Assembly: GCF_003751945.1 (NCBI RefSeq)
Contig: NZ_RJKL01000001.1
Span: 3,968,001-4,032,000, forward strand
Length of the DNA: 64,000 nucleotides
Reading direction: 5' to 3'
Origin: Couchioplanes caeruleus
GTDB taxonomy: Bacteria; Actinomycetota; Actinomycetes; Mycobacteriales; Micromonosporaceae
Shown: piece by piece, positions 36,166 through 45,296 of the stretch
How the letters are laid out: each line of letters starts with the position of its first letter
Numbering within the stretch: position 1 is the first letter of the stretch
Program-made: the position numbers and the translations under genes
Notes under the pieces: generated by a model
Seen by the model: the letters and a program-made list of their open reading frames with translations, nothing else
Told to the model about the DNA's origin: nothing
Database searches by the model: none

Positions 36166-36996
36166 ATGCCGATCAACCCCGAGGGACGCTGGTTCGACAC
36201 CAGCGGGCCGATCCGCGTCGACGGGGGCATCGCCGTGCGCGCCCAGCGCGGCAAGATCGGCGAGCAGTGGTGGTCACGCCGATTCGTCGACATCCTGGAA
36301 CGCACCTGCGCTTCCGGCCGCCTCGCGCGCGGACGCTCGTACGCCCGCAAGGGCCAGGTCATCGACTTCGAGCTCGCTCCCGGCGTGGTGGCCGGCCGCG
36401 TCCAAGGCTCTCGCCCGGATCCCTACCAGGTAACCATCACGATTCCGGCCTATGTCGAAGCACAGTGGACGCTGGCTTTGGCGGCGCTGGGTTCGCAAGC
36501 GATCTATCGCGCCGCGCTGCTCGCCGGCGAGATGCCGCACGAGATCGTCGACCTCTTCGACGAGATCGACATGCCGCTCTTCCCGTCCACTCTGCACATG
36601 CGCTGCACGTGTCCCGACTGGGGCATTCCTTGCAAGCACGTGTCCGCGATCCTCTACGTGCTCGCCGAGGCCTTCGACGACGACCCTTTCCTGGTCCTCG
36701 CCTGGCGCGGCCGCAACCGCGACGACGTCCTGACCGCCCTCCGCGGCCTCCCCGAGCCCGCCGACGACACCACCGACCCGCTCGCCGTCGACGAAACCCC
36801 GCTGGAAAGCCGCCTCACCGACTTCTACACGCCGGCCACGTCCCTGAGCCGCCTCCGCGAACGGCCCGCCCGCCGGACCGCACCCCCGGAACTCCTGCTC
36901 CGGGTCCTGGATCCCCCACCGATCCGAGTCCGCCACATTCCCCTGACAGACGTGCTCCGCCCGGCCTACCGAGACCTCGCCAACCCGCCCACCTAG
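36166..36996 (+). CDS. SWIM zinc-finger protein, partner of the SNF2 ATPase
   Basis: This 276-residue protein contains the SWIM motif CxCx(n)CxH as MRCTCPDWGIPCKHVSAILY near residue 146. The N-terminal segment GEQWWSRRFVDILERTCASGRLARGRSYARKGQV is typical of SNF2-associated SWIM proteins. The C-terminal 60 residues are Pro/Arg-rich. The ATG at 36166 follows the SNF2 stop by one base, so the two are translationally coupled. SWIM domains bind DNA or proteins; here it probably targets the helicase. Confidence 0.9.
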   Translation: MPINPEGRWFDTSGPIRVDGGIAVRAQRGKIGEQWWSRRFVDILERTCASGRLARGRSYARKGQVIDFELAPGVVAGRVQGSRPDPYQVTITIPAYVEAQWTLALAALGSQAIYRAALLAGEMPHEIVDLFDEIDMPLFPSTLHMRCTCPDWGIPCKHVSAILYVLAEAFDDDPFLVLAWRGRNRDDVLTALRGLPEPADDTTDPLAVDETPLESRLTDFYTPATSLSRLRERPARRTAPPELLLRVLDPPPIRVRHIPLTDVLRPAYRDLANPPT

Positions 36997-37209
36997 GGAC
37001 CGTCTCGCGGATCATGGTTTGGTTTAGTGCAGGATCCCGGCGAGGGTAAGTGGCTGTCTCTCAACCTGTTCTTGCAGCTAGAGCGACTGTGGGTTCATTG
37101 GAGCGCGTTGGCAGCGTTCGGATTGCCGTCACGGTGACGGCGATCCGAACATCTGTTGGAGACCGGTTGACTCTGCGCATCCCGATAGCGTGCTGTGCGG
37201 CGTAGCTGG

Positions 37210-37398
37210 CTAGCTTTCCTCATGGTCGTCAAGCGGCTTGCGCCAAACTGACACGTGGCTCTCGCTGTCGGACGTAAACGGCGCTCCGGTCCAATCAGCG
37301 ACGCGCTGCTCCAGCACCAGGCCGGCCAGCCGCGCCATGAGGTCGCACTCGGCAGGCCAGATGTAGCGGCCTTCCGGGGCCCGCGCGCTTCTTTCCAC
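37210..37398 (-). CDS. Small hypothetical protein or gene remnant
   Basis: This 62-codon frame from GTG 37398 reads RYIWPAECDLMARLAGLVLE and ends RKPLDDHEES. Its composition is natural (acidic, balanced) and about 80% of third positions are G or C, unlike shadow frames around it. There is no clear ribosome site, and the frame upstream breaks, so it may be the 3' remnant of a larger gene. An ATG at residue 21 (MARLAGLVLEQRVADW) is an alternative start. It is the only coding candidate in the 630-base gap after the SWIM gene. Confidence 0.35.
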   Translation of the reverse strand: MERSARAPEGRYIWPAECDLMARLAGLVLEQRVADWTGAPFTSDSESHVSVWRKPLDDHEES

Positions 37399-37551
37399 GC
37401 CCGCGCACGGCGTCCCACAACCCGCGTACGGCCTTCCATCCCGTGCACGCGTTCCACTCCGGCGCGCGTCGTGGAGGCGCCAACGGTTCGCGCATTCCGC
37501 GTCTCAATCGGAGTGTGACCCGGCGTCAACCGCGATATCCGCAATCGCTGA

Positions 37552-37590
37552 GCGCCCCGGTTCGCCTGCTGACACGCGAATCCGGGGCGC
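37552..37590 (-). terminator. Hairpin terminator after the small secreted protein
   Basis: GCGCCCCGG-TTCGC pairs with GCGAA-CCGGGGCGC around a one-base bulge, giving a 14-bp stem with a 10-base loop. It lies 36 bases beyond the stop codon at 37627. Confidence 0.65.
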
Positions 37591-37626
37591 AAGCGCATTG
37601 CCGTCCTCAGTAGCGGGTCACGCAGC

Positions 37627-37914
37627 TCAGTGCTTCTTGATCCATGCCTTCTGGTGGTTGTTGGTCTTGCTGTTGCACTTCGCGCTGTCGCCGCGCAGGA
37701 GAGTCGCGGTCACCACGTCGACGTTCACCTGGCAGACCTGGGCCGCCTGATCTACCGATACGTTCTGCAGCACGAAGAACGTGTTGCCCGACGCGACTTC
37801 GGTCACCGTGACGTCGACGTTGCCGATGTTCACATCAGCCTGCGCCAGCGGAGCGAAGAACATCGCGGCAGCGGTGCCGGCCGCAGCCAGGGCGAGAGCC
37901 GTATGAATGCGCAT
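37627..37914 (-). CDS. Small secreted protein of unknown function
   Basis: This 95-residue precursor has a clear signal peptide (MRIHTALALAAAGTAAAMFFAPLAQA, cleavage likely after residue 26). A ~69-residue mature part follows, with two cysteines (61 and 80) that could form a disulfide. The mature region is Val/Asn/Asp-rich and beta-prone (NIGNVDVTVTEV, VCQVNVDVVTATLL) and ends in a basic tail KAWIKKH. GAAGGG precedes the ATG at 37914. The pattern recalls small surface proteins of sporulating actinomycetes such as chaplins, but the chaplin motif is absent, so I make no family call. It is monocistronic with its own hairpin terminator. Confidence 0.75.
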   Translation of the reverse strand: MRIHTALALAAAGTAAAMFFAPLAQADVNIGNVDVTVTEVASGNTFFVLQNVSVDQAAQVCQVNVDVVTATLLRGDSAKCNSKTNNHQKAWIKKH

Positions 37915-38061
37915 GGGGTTCCCTTCTCGTGGACGAGCCAACGCCCGTCGGTGAGCCATTATCAGCCCATATGTCCGGTTGGTGAACGGCGCCTGACCGT
38001 CATGGGAGGTCAGCGCGGCGAGTTGAACGCGGGTCGCACATGAGTGCCCTTGGACGGCCCC

Positions 38062-38219
38062 GCACAGTGGATGCTGCATCGCCACGACGATGTCCCCGCA
38101 ACGTGACGGAGCAGAGACAATGTTGCACTTAGGCAAGCTTTTCACGCACGGTGCAGCACAGCGGACCCTGCGCTTTGGCATGCCTTCCACGCGTCGCAGC
38201 ACAGTGGATGCTGTATCGC
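38062..38219. repeat. Direct repeats upstream of the small secreted protein gene
   Basis: GCACAGTGGATGCTGCATCG at 38062 recurs with one change at 38199, and a third partial copy (GCACAGCGGAC) lies near 38155. The 370-base gap between the secreted protein gene and the glucanase terminator contains no gene. The copies could be regulatory or duplication scars. Confidence 0.6.
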
Positions 38220-38240
38220 GATAGCAAGCTCTTCGCCAGC

Positions 38241-38270
38241 GATGGGCCCGCGTCACGACGCGGGCCCATC
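38241..38270 (-). terminator. Terminator of the GH64 glucanase gene
   Basis: GATGGGCCCGCGT and ACGCGGGCCCATC form a perfect 13-bp stem with loop CACG, 15 bases after the stop codon. Confidence 0.85.
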
Positions 38271-38284
38271 GATGAGATTCCTTG

Positions 38285-39883
38285 TCAGCCCTTGTGCCAC
38301 TTCTGATTCGCCGTGCCGGCGCACTCCCACAGTTGTAGGCGAGCTCCGTCGCCGGAGTTCCAGTCCTTGATGTCGACGCACTTGTTCGCCTGCGGGTTGA
38401 CCAGGTCGCCCGCCGCCGACAGGACGAACTGCTGGGCCCCCGTGCCGTTGCAGGTGTAGAGCTGCACGGCCGCGCCGTTCGCGGTCGACCCGGCCGCCAC
38501 GTCCATGCACTTGCCGCCGGCCTGGAGGGTGCCGTTGGTGAAGGTCCACTTCTGAGCGCCGGATCCGTTGCAGGTCCAGCCCTGCAGCGGTGCGCTGTCG
38601 ACGAAGGTTCCGCTGGGCACGTCGATGCACTTGCCGTGCCAGTCGCTGACCACCGGAACCGCGCCGGGCGGCGGGGGCGGGTTGGGACCGCCCGCGCCGA
38701 ACGGGGTGAGGATCAGGCCGGCCGCGCGGGGATCGCCGTTGTGCACCAGCGATTCGAAGGCGCCGACGTCGTCGAAGGCGAACGCGTACGCCTTACCGTC
38801 CGCCATGTGCTGGTGGATTATCTTCGCGTACTGGTTCGTCGGGCTGTTCTGGTAGAACTGCGCGGCGTTCGTGCTCGGTTGGGTGTCGATCGTGCCCAGG
38901 GTGCCGCGGTTGAGCGCGGCGCACAGAGTGCGGGAGATCGGCCCCACCACCAGGTCGTTCGGGGCCGGCAGGTCGCCGTCGCAGCCCCAGACCGACGCCG
39001 TCGACGGCCTGTTGAACGACGCCACTCGCTGTCCCGCCGAGTTGGTGAAGTTCATGACGTTCCCGGACGTACGCCCGAAGTATCTCGTGTTCGGCTGGTC
39101 CGCGAACGGCACGACCGTCAGCGTCTTGCCGGTGTACGCGTTCCATGCCGACGCGATGTACGAGTCGAGGTAGTTGGCGCTCATCAACCCCGCCTGCGCG
39201 GCCTTGCCCGGCGCCAGGACGCGCAGGACGGTGCCGTCGGGACGGGTGTACACGGTGTTTCCCCAGCCCGGCTGCGCCTTGATGCCGTTGATCACGGCGT
39301 TCCGGCCGTTGTTCACCGGCTCGCCCGTCTTCGCCGTCACGCCGTTGGCGCCGGTCACGGTCACCGCGTGCGGTACGGCGAACATGTCCACCTGGGAGCT
39401 GTTCAACCAGAGCCCGGCGTCGTTGTAGGTGAACTCGCTCCAGTCGAACAGAATGTTCCGGTTCGGGTCGCCGGCGGCCCACGGCGCCGGTTGGACCAGG
39501 CCGTCCGGGGTCAGGAAGAACTTCAGCCTCTCGCCGAGGGAGAAGTAGACGCGCCCCGAGAAGCCGCGCGGGAATTGGAGCGTCGTCGCGCCCCCGTTGC
39601 CGGGCCCGGCGATGGAGGCGTCCGGTGCCGGCGACGGCGGAATGCTTCCGGCCGGCCAGGGAGTGAAGGCGCCGCTCTTGGTGACGTACCCGAGGCGGTT
39701 GGTGTTCAGGTTGATGCCGATGACGTACAGGTGGACGGCCTCGCCGCGGCCGGTGTTGTTCGTAACGGTGACGGGCAGCAGGGCGGGGCCGACGGCATGG
39801 GCCGGTGCGGCGGCCGAGACGGCCGCCGGCACGGCTATGACCAGCGCGGCGAGCGCCTGCGACAGCTTTCTCTTGATACGCAC
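38285..39883 (-). CDS. Secreted GH64 beta-1,3-glucanase with ricin-B/CBM13 domain
   Basis: This 532-residue exoenzyme has a signal peptide (KLSQALAALVIAVPAAVSAAAPAHA, about 1-30). A family 64 glycoside hydrolase domain spans about residues 33-395, beginning LLPVTVTNNTGRGEAVHLYVIG, with RVYFSLGERLKFFLTPDGLVQP and DGKAYAFAFDDVGAF near its end. A Pro linker (GGPNPPPPPGA) leads to a ricin-type beta-trefoil of three repeats ending GAQKWTF, GAQQFVL and ANQKWHK. GH64 enzymes release laminaripentaose from beta-1,3-glucan, so fungal wall breakdown is the likely role. ATG at 39883 has GAGGAG upstream. A perfect LacI-type palindrome and TTGACA lie upstream, and the leader contains a repeat tract. Confidence 0.9.
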   Translation of the reverse strand: MRIKRKLSQALAALVIAVPAAVSAAAPAHAVGPALLPVTVTNNTGRGEAVHLYVIGINLNTNRLGYVTKSGAFTPWPAGSIPPSPAPDASIAGPGNGGATTLQFPRGFSGRVYFSLGERLKFFLTPDGLVQPAPWAAGDPNRNILFDWSEFTYNDAGLWLNSSQVDMFAVPHAVTVTGANGVTAKTGEPVNNGRNAVINGIKAQPGWGNTVYTRPDGTVLRVLAPGKAAQAGLMSANYLDSYIASAWNAYTGKTLTVVPFADQPNTRYFGRTSGNVMNFTNSAGQRVASFNRPSTASVWGCDGDLPAPNDLVVGPISRTLCAALNRGTLGTIDTQPSTNAAQFYQNSPTNQYAKIIHQHMADGKAYAFAFDDVGAFESLVHNGDPRAAGLILTPFGAGGPNPPPPPGAVPVVSDWHGKCIDVPSGTFVDSAPLQGWTCNGSGAQKWTFTNGTLQAGGKCMDVAAGSTANGAAVQLYTCNGTGAQQFVLSAAGDLVNPQANKCVDIKDWNSGDGARLQLWECAGTANQKWHKG

Positions 39884-39899
39884 GGTAACTCCTCGGGGA

Positions 39900-40012
39900 C
39901 GAAGCGGAGACGATGCGGGGATGGCGGGTATGGCGGGGTGGCGCGGGTGGCGGGTATGGCGGGGTGGCGGGGTGGCGGGATGGCGGAGGGGGGCGCCGGT
40001 GGCGGGGATAAG
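39900..40012. repeat. GGTGGCGGG/ATGGCGGGT repeats in the glucanase leader
   Basis: About ten units of 8-10 bp alternate GGTGGCGGG, GGATGGCGG and GGTATGGCG on the plus strand. They fill the stretch between the glucanase start and its operator, so they would lie in the 5' untranslated leader. Copy number change by slippage would alter leader length. Confidence 0.75.
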
Positions 40013-40030
40013 CGGTGATCCGCGCTTCTA

Positions 40031-40042
40031 GAGAGCGCTCTC
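40031..40042 (-). promoter_or_regulatory. LacI/CebR-type operator of the glucanase gene
   Basis: GAGAGCGCTCTC is a perfect 12-bp palindrome close to the TGGGAGCGCTCCCA box that CebR-type LacI repressors use at cellulase genes in actinomycetes. It lies 148 bases upstream of the glucanase start, 25 bases beyond the TTGACA element. Repression relieved by a glucan oligosaccharide is inferred. Confidence 0.6.
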
Positions 40043-40044
40043 AC

Positions 40045-40073
40045 AGCATCAAATAGTTAACATCTCATGTCAA
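40045..40073 (-). promoter_or_regulatory. Possible vegetative promoter of the glucanase gene
   Basis: On the minus strand a perfect TTGACA (40073-40068) precedes an AT-rich stretch (GTTAACTATTTGATG) where a weak -10 would sit 16-18 bases on. The operator at 40031-40042 then overlaps the start region. Confidence 0.4.
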
Positions 40074-40153
40074 TAGATAACCGATGATGTAACAGGCGGT
40101 TCGAAGAAGCCCGCGGCGGATGGTGCCCGCAAGCCGCGACATAGGGTCGGGGC

Positions 40154-41107
40154 ATGAGCGAGATGAGCTACCGCCGCCTCGGCACGTCCGGGCTCGTCGT
40201 CTCCGTCGTCGGCATCGGCTGTAACAATTTCGGCCGGAAGCTCGACCTGGACGGAACCCGGGCCGTCGTCGACGCGGCCTTCGACGCCGGGATCACCCTC
40301 TTCGACACCGCCGACATCTACGGCACCCCGCACGGCAGTTCCGAGGAGTGCCTCGGCGCGGCGCTCAAGGGGCGCCGGGACGAGATCGTGCTCGCCACCA
40401 AGTTCGGCATGGACATGGAGGGCATCAACGGCAACGACTGGGGTGCCCGGGCCTCACGGCGGTACATCGTGCGGGCGGTCGAGGCGTCGCTGCGCCGGCT
40501 CGGCACCGACTACATCGATCTCTATCAGTTGCACGAGCCCGACGAGGCCACCCCGATCGACGAGACGCTGTCGGCGCTCGACGACCTGGTACGCGGTGGC
40601 AAGGTGCGCTACCTGGGCAACTCGAACTTCGCCGGCTGGCAGATCGCCGACGCCGACTGGACCGCGCGGACCGCCGGCTGGACGCCCTTCGTCAGCGCGC
40701 AGAACCAGTACAGCCTTCTGCACCGGGAGGTGGAGACCGAGGTCGTGCCCGCCTGCGAACAGTTCGGACTCGGGTTGCTGCCGTTCTTCCCACTCGACAG
40801 CGGCCTGCTCAGCGGCAAGTACCAGCGGGGACAGCAGCCTCCGGAGGGCACGCGACTCTCCCTCGAGCGCTACCGGCGGTGGCTCGACGGCGCCGACTGG
40901 GACACGATCGAGGCGCTGACGGCGTACGGGAAGGAGCGCGACCGCTCCCTGCTCGACGTGGCCATCGCGGGCCTCGCCGCGCGTCCGGCGGTGACCAGCG
41001 TGATCGCCGGCGCGACCACGCCCGAGCAGGTGCGCGCGAACGCCGCGGCCGGCGCCTGGCAGCTCACCGTGGAGGACGTCGCCGCCCTCGACGAGATCCT
41101 GGACTGA
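40154..41107 (+). CDS. Aldo/keto reductase
   Basis: This 317-residue (alpha/beta)8 oxidoreductase uses NADPH. The catalytic tetrad is visible: Asp and Tyr in LFDTADIYG (about 51 and 56), Lys in VLATKFG (about 82) and His in DLYQLHEPD (about 122). GSSEECLGAALKGRRDEIV and the C-terminal cofactor region AVTSVIAGATTPEQVRANAAA fit the AKR11/12-like group. ATG at 40154 gives the full fold. It is followed 7 bases later by an FMN hydroxy acid oxidase, so the two form an operon, perhaps handling a small hydroxy acid or aldehyde; the substrate is unknown. Confidence 0.9.
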   Translation: MSEMSYRRLGTSGLVVSVVGIGCNNFGRKLDLDGTRAVVDAAFDAGITLFDTADIYGTPHGSSEECLGAALKGRRDEIVLATKFGMDMEGINGNDWGARASRRYIVRAVEASLRRLGTDYIDLYQLHEPDEATPIDETLSALDDLVRGGKVRYLGNSNFAGWQIADADWTARTAGWTPFVSAQNQYSLLHREVETEVVPACEQFGLGLLPFFPLDSGLLSGKYQRGQQPPEGTRLSLERYRRWLDGADWDTIEALTAYGKERDRSLLDVAIAGLAARPAVTSVIAGATTPEQVRANAAAGAWQLTVEDVAALDEILD

Positions 41108-41114
41108 TCCTGGA

Positions 41115-42080
41115 ATGGACCTGGAGGAGCGAGCGCGGGCCGTCCTGCCGCCGGCCGTGTTCGAGTACTACCGCGGCGGCGCCGGCGCGGGCATCAGCCG
41201 CGACGAGGCCACCGCCGCGTGGCGCGACTGGCGGCTCCTGCCCCGCCTCTTCCAGGACGTCTCGCGGATCAGCACCGAGATCACGCTGTTCGGCACGACC
41301 GTCGCCGCGCCCATCCTCGCCGGGCCCACGGCGCTCCACACGCTCGCGCATCCCGAGGGCGAGGCGGCGACCGCCCGAGGCGTCGCCGCCGCCGGGTCGT
41401 TGCTGGTGCACTCGGCCCGGGCCGGGCTGCCCATCGAGTCGGACCGGTGGTGGTTCCAGGCGTACGTGCTCCGGGACCGGTCGCTGACCGAGGCGCAGGT
41501 GCGCGACGCCGCCGCCCGTGGGGCGCGGGCCGTCGTGCTCACCGCCGACGCGCCGTACGTCCACCGGTCCGCGGTGCCGGAGGCCGGCGCCGCCGCACCG
41601 GGCAACCGGCCGCTCGAGCGGCGGCAGGATCCGGCGCTCGGCCCGGATGCCGTCGGCTGGCTGGCGGAGATCTCCGGTCTGCCCGTACTCGTCAAAGGGG
41701 TGTTGCGGCCGGAGGACGCGCTCGCCTGCGTGGCGGCCGGCGCGGCCGGGGTGATCGTGTCCAACCACGGCGGGCGTCAGCTCGATCGGGTCGTCGCCTC
41801 GGCGCGCGCCCTGGGTCCGGTCGTCGAGGCGGTCGGCGCCCGGGTTCCGGTCCTGGTCGACGGCGGCATCCGGACCGGCGCCGACGTGCTGACGGCGCTG
41901 GCGCTGGGCGCGCGAGCCGTCCTGCTGGGCCGCCCGGTGCTGTGGGCGCTCGCCACCGGCGGCGCCGAGGGCGTCCGGGACCTGCTGGACGCCTGCCGCG
42001 AGAACCTCGCGGACACGATGGCGCAGGCCGGGCTGGCACGCGTCGTCGACGTCGACGCCTCGGTGGTGGTCCCCCGGTGA
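41115..42080 (+). CDS. FMN-dependent alpha-hydroxy acid oxidase (LldD/HAO family)
   Basis: This 321-residue TIM-barrel flavoprotein has the family N-terminus FEYYRGGAGAGISRDEATAAWRDWRLLPR and the FMN/substrate region PILAGPTALHTLAHPEGEAATARG. The active-site motif GVIVSNHGGRQLD is near residue 215, with its catalytic His and Arg, and VDGGIRTGADVLTALALGARAVLLGRP follows. It oxidises lactate, glycolate or a related acid. At 321 residues it is shorter than LldD (about 380). ATG at 41115 follows the aldo/keto reductase stop by 7 bases. Its last codons and stop lie in the first copy of a tandem repeat. Confidence 0.88.
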   Translation: MDLEERARAVLPPAVFEYYRGGAGAGISRDEATAAWRDWRLLPRLFQDVSRISTEITLFGTTVAAPILAGPTALHTLAHPEGEAATARGVAAAGSLLVHSARAGLPIESDRWWFQAYVLRDRSLTEAQVRDAAARGARAVVLTADAPYVHRSAVPEAGAAAPGNRPLERRQDPALGPDAVGWLAEISGLPVLVKGVLRPEDALACVAAGAAGVIVSNHGGRQLDRVVASARALGPVVEAVGARVPVLVDGGIRTGADVLTALALGARAVLLGRPVLWALATGGAEGVRDLLDACRENLADTMAQAGLARVVDVDASVVVPR

Positions 42081-42178
42081 CGCCCACACCTCGGTAGCGG
42101 TTCCCCGGTGAAGCCCCACACCTCGGTAGCGGTCTCCCGGTGACGCCCCACACCTCGATGGCGGTCCACGGTGACGCC
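42061..42178. repeat. About four tandem 30-33 bp repeats filling a convergent junction
   Basis: Units of the form CGGTAGCGG...CCGGTGACGCCCACACCT begin near 42060, 42092, 42124 and 42156. The first contains the stop of the hydroxy acid oxidase (TGA in CCGGTGACG). The last runs into the mqnA stop (CTACACCTCGG on the plus strand). The whole 98-base gap is made of these copies. Confidence 0.8.
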
Positions 42179-43042
<864 letters not shown>

Positions 43043-43271
43043 CTATCTCCGGCACGCACGAGACGAGACGCCTCCCGCGGCCCAGAGGGAGCTATCTCAC
43101 CTCCGGATCGCTAATTCGGTCGTCGGTACGGAAGGCGGGGCGTACTCTGGTGGGCCGCCCGCGGGGACCGCGCGCGTTCTCAACCGGGCACTGCCGACAC
43201 CGCACCCTGACGGAGCGCCGGGCGGCCCAGGTCAGCCGAACCACAAACACCGACGCCGGAAGGTTCCTCGG

Positions 43272-45296
43272 ATGACGCTGCCTGCCCACGCCGACCTCGA
43301 CGACGACCTGGCCGCGGAGCGGCGGCATCTCGCCGCTTCCCGGGACGCCCTGAGCCGGATGCGCGGCCGGGCCGAGTCGCTCTTCTCCTCCTCCGCCGAC
43401 GTCGCCGGCGATTCGTTCGCCGCAGAGACGCTCGGGCGCGCCCTGTCCCGCCGGGTCGCCGAGCTTGCCGACGATCCGACCACTCCGCTGTTCTTCGGCA
43501 AACTCGACGTCCAGGACGCCGCGTACCACATCGGGCGCCGACACGTCACCGACGACGCCGGGGAGCCCATGGTGCTCGACTGGCGGGCCCCGCTGTCGCA
43601 GTCGTTCTACCGGGCCAGCGTGCGCGATCCGCGGGGGGTGTCGACGCGCCGCCGGTTCGGGTTCGTCAAGGGTGAGCTGACCAGCTTCGAGGACGAGCAC
43701 CTCGACCGCGGTGAGGAGCTCGGCACCAGCAGCCGGATCCTGACCGCCGAGATCGAGCGGCCGCGCGTCGGGCCGATGCGCGACATCGTCGCCACCATCC
43801 AGCCCGAGCAGGACGAGCTGGTCCGGGCGGACCTGGAGGACTCGATCTGCGTCCAGGGCGCTCCGGGCACCGGCAAGACGGCGGTCGGGCTGCACCGGGC
43901 CGCCTACCTTCTGTACGTGCACCGCGAACGGCTACGGCGCTCCGGGGTGCTGATCGTCGGCCCGAACGCCGCGTTCCTCTCGTACATTTCGGCCGTGCTG
44001 CCGGCATTGGGCGAGGTCGAGGTGCAGCAGTCCACCGTGGACGATCTGGTGGCGCGCGTACCCGTGAAGGGTTCCGACAGTGACGCGGCCACCCTGCTGA
44101 AGCACGACGTACGCCTCGCCGAGGTGTTGCGCCGGGCGCTGTGGAGCAGGCTGGCCAAGCCCACCGAGCCGATCATGGTGTCGGACGGCTCGTACCGGTG
44201 GCGGATCGACGCCGAGCCGCTGCGCCGCATCGTCGACGAGGCGCGGCGCGAGGACCTGCCGTACGCGGTGGGACGCGAGCGGGTCCGCGCCCGTGTCGTC
44301 GGGCTGCTGCAGCGGCAGTCGGAATACCGCACCGGCAACTCGCCGGGCGAGGGCTGGCTGCGCAGGATGGCGAAGGTGGCGCCGGTCCGCGACTTCCTCG
44401 ACGCGTCCTGGCCCGCGGTCACCCCGGAGGCGCTGGTCGTCGCGCTGCTCACCGACGCGGCGCTGCTGGCGTCCGCCGCCGAGGGCATCCTCACCGCCGA
44501 CGAGCAGGCCGCGCTGCTGTGGCCGAAGGCGCCCAAGACCCCGAAGTCGGCCCGGTTCAGCGCCGCCGACCTGCTGCTGCTCGACGAGGCCGCGGGCCTG
44601 CTGGAGCGCGAGGCGAGCTTCGGGCACGTGGTGGTCGACGAGGCGCAGGACCTCTCACCCATGCAGGCCCGCGCCATCGCGCGGCGCAGCGAGCACGGCT
44701 CCATCACGCTGCTCGGCGACCTCGCCCAGGGCACCGCGCCGTGGGCGGCCGCCCAGTGGCAGGACACGCTGACGCATCTGGGCAAGCCGGACGCCACCGT
44801 GGTGCCGCTGACGGTCGGCTTCCGCGTACCCGCGGCGGTGGTGGCCCTTGCCAACCGGTTGCTCCCGGCGCTGGGTGTGGACGTACCGGAGGCTGTGTCG
44901 CTGCGTCGCGACGGCGACCTCACCGTCGTGGGTCTCGCCGACCCCGCCGAACTGGACGCCGCGACGCTGGTCGAGGTGACCGCGGCGCTGGAGCACGAGG
45001 GCTCGGTCGCGGTCATCGCGGCGGACGCCGCGGTGGACCGGCTGCGCGGCCACCTCGACGCGGCGGGGCTGACGGCCGCGACGCCCGGCGACGTCGACTC
45101 CGAGGCGCGCGTCACGGTCGTGCCGGCCACGATCGTCAAGGGCCTCGAGTACGACCACGTGATCGTCGTCGAGCCCGCGGAGATCGTCGCCGCGGAGCCG
45201 CGGGGCCTGCACCGGCTTTACGTGGTGCTGACCCGCGCGGTGTCCCGGCTCTCGGTGGTCCACTCGGCCCCGTTGCCGGAGCCGCTGACCGTCTAG
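43272..45296 (+). CDS. HelD/HelR-type RNA polymerase recycling ATPase
   Basis: This 674-residue UvrD-like superfamily 1 protein has the N-terminal coiled coil of HelD (LDDDLAAERRHLAASRDALSRMRGRAESL). Walker A is QGAPGTGKTAVGLHR near residue 198 and the DEXQ box HVVVDEAQDLSPMQARAI near residue 452; KGLEYDHVIVVEP and YVVLTRAVSRLSVVHS lie near the end. HelD proteins pull stalled RNA polymerase off DNA, and the actinobacterial HelR group also displaces rifamycins. ATG at 43272 starts the coiled coil directly; the upstream open frame overlaps mqnA. I could not find the rifampicin-associated element upstream. Its TAG overlaps the stop of the opposing gene within CTAG. Confidence 0.85.
   Translation: MTLPAHADLDDDLAAERRHLAASRDALSRMRGRAESLFSSSADVAGDSFAAETLGRALSRRVAELADDPTTPLFFGKLDVQDAAYHIGRRHVTDDAGEPMVLDWRAPLSQSFYRASVRDPRGVSTRRRFGFVKGELTSFEDEHLDRGEELGTSSRILTAEIERPRVGPMRDIVATIQPEQDELVRADLEDSICVQGAPGTGKTAVGLHRAAYLLYVHRERLRRSGVLIVGPNAAFLSYISAVLPALGEVEVQQSTVDDLVARVPVKGSDSDAATLLKHDVRLAEVLRRALWSRLAKPTEPIMVSDGSYRWRIDAEPLRRIVDEARREDLPYAVGRERVRARVVGLLQRQSEYRTGNSPGEGWLRRMAKVAPVRDFLDASWPAVTPEALVVALLTDAALLASAAEGILTADEQAALLWPKAPKTPKSARFSAADLLLLDEAAGLLEREASFGHVVVDEAQDLSPMQARAIARRSEHGSITLLGDLAQGTAPWAAAQWQDTLTHLGKPDATVVPLTVGFRVPAAVVALANRLLPALGVDVPEAVSLRRDGDLTVVGLADPAELDAATLVEVTAALEHEGSVAVIAADAAVDRLRGHLDAAGLTAATPGDVDSEARVTVVPATIVKGLEYDHVIVVEPAEIVAAEPRGLHRLYVVLTRAVSRLSVVHSAPLPEPLTV

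Noticed and set aside
42061..42178. CRISPR array
   Set aside because: Units are directly adjacent with no unique spacers, and they overlap coding ends. The same holds for all other repeat tracts in the window.
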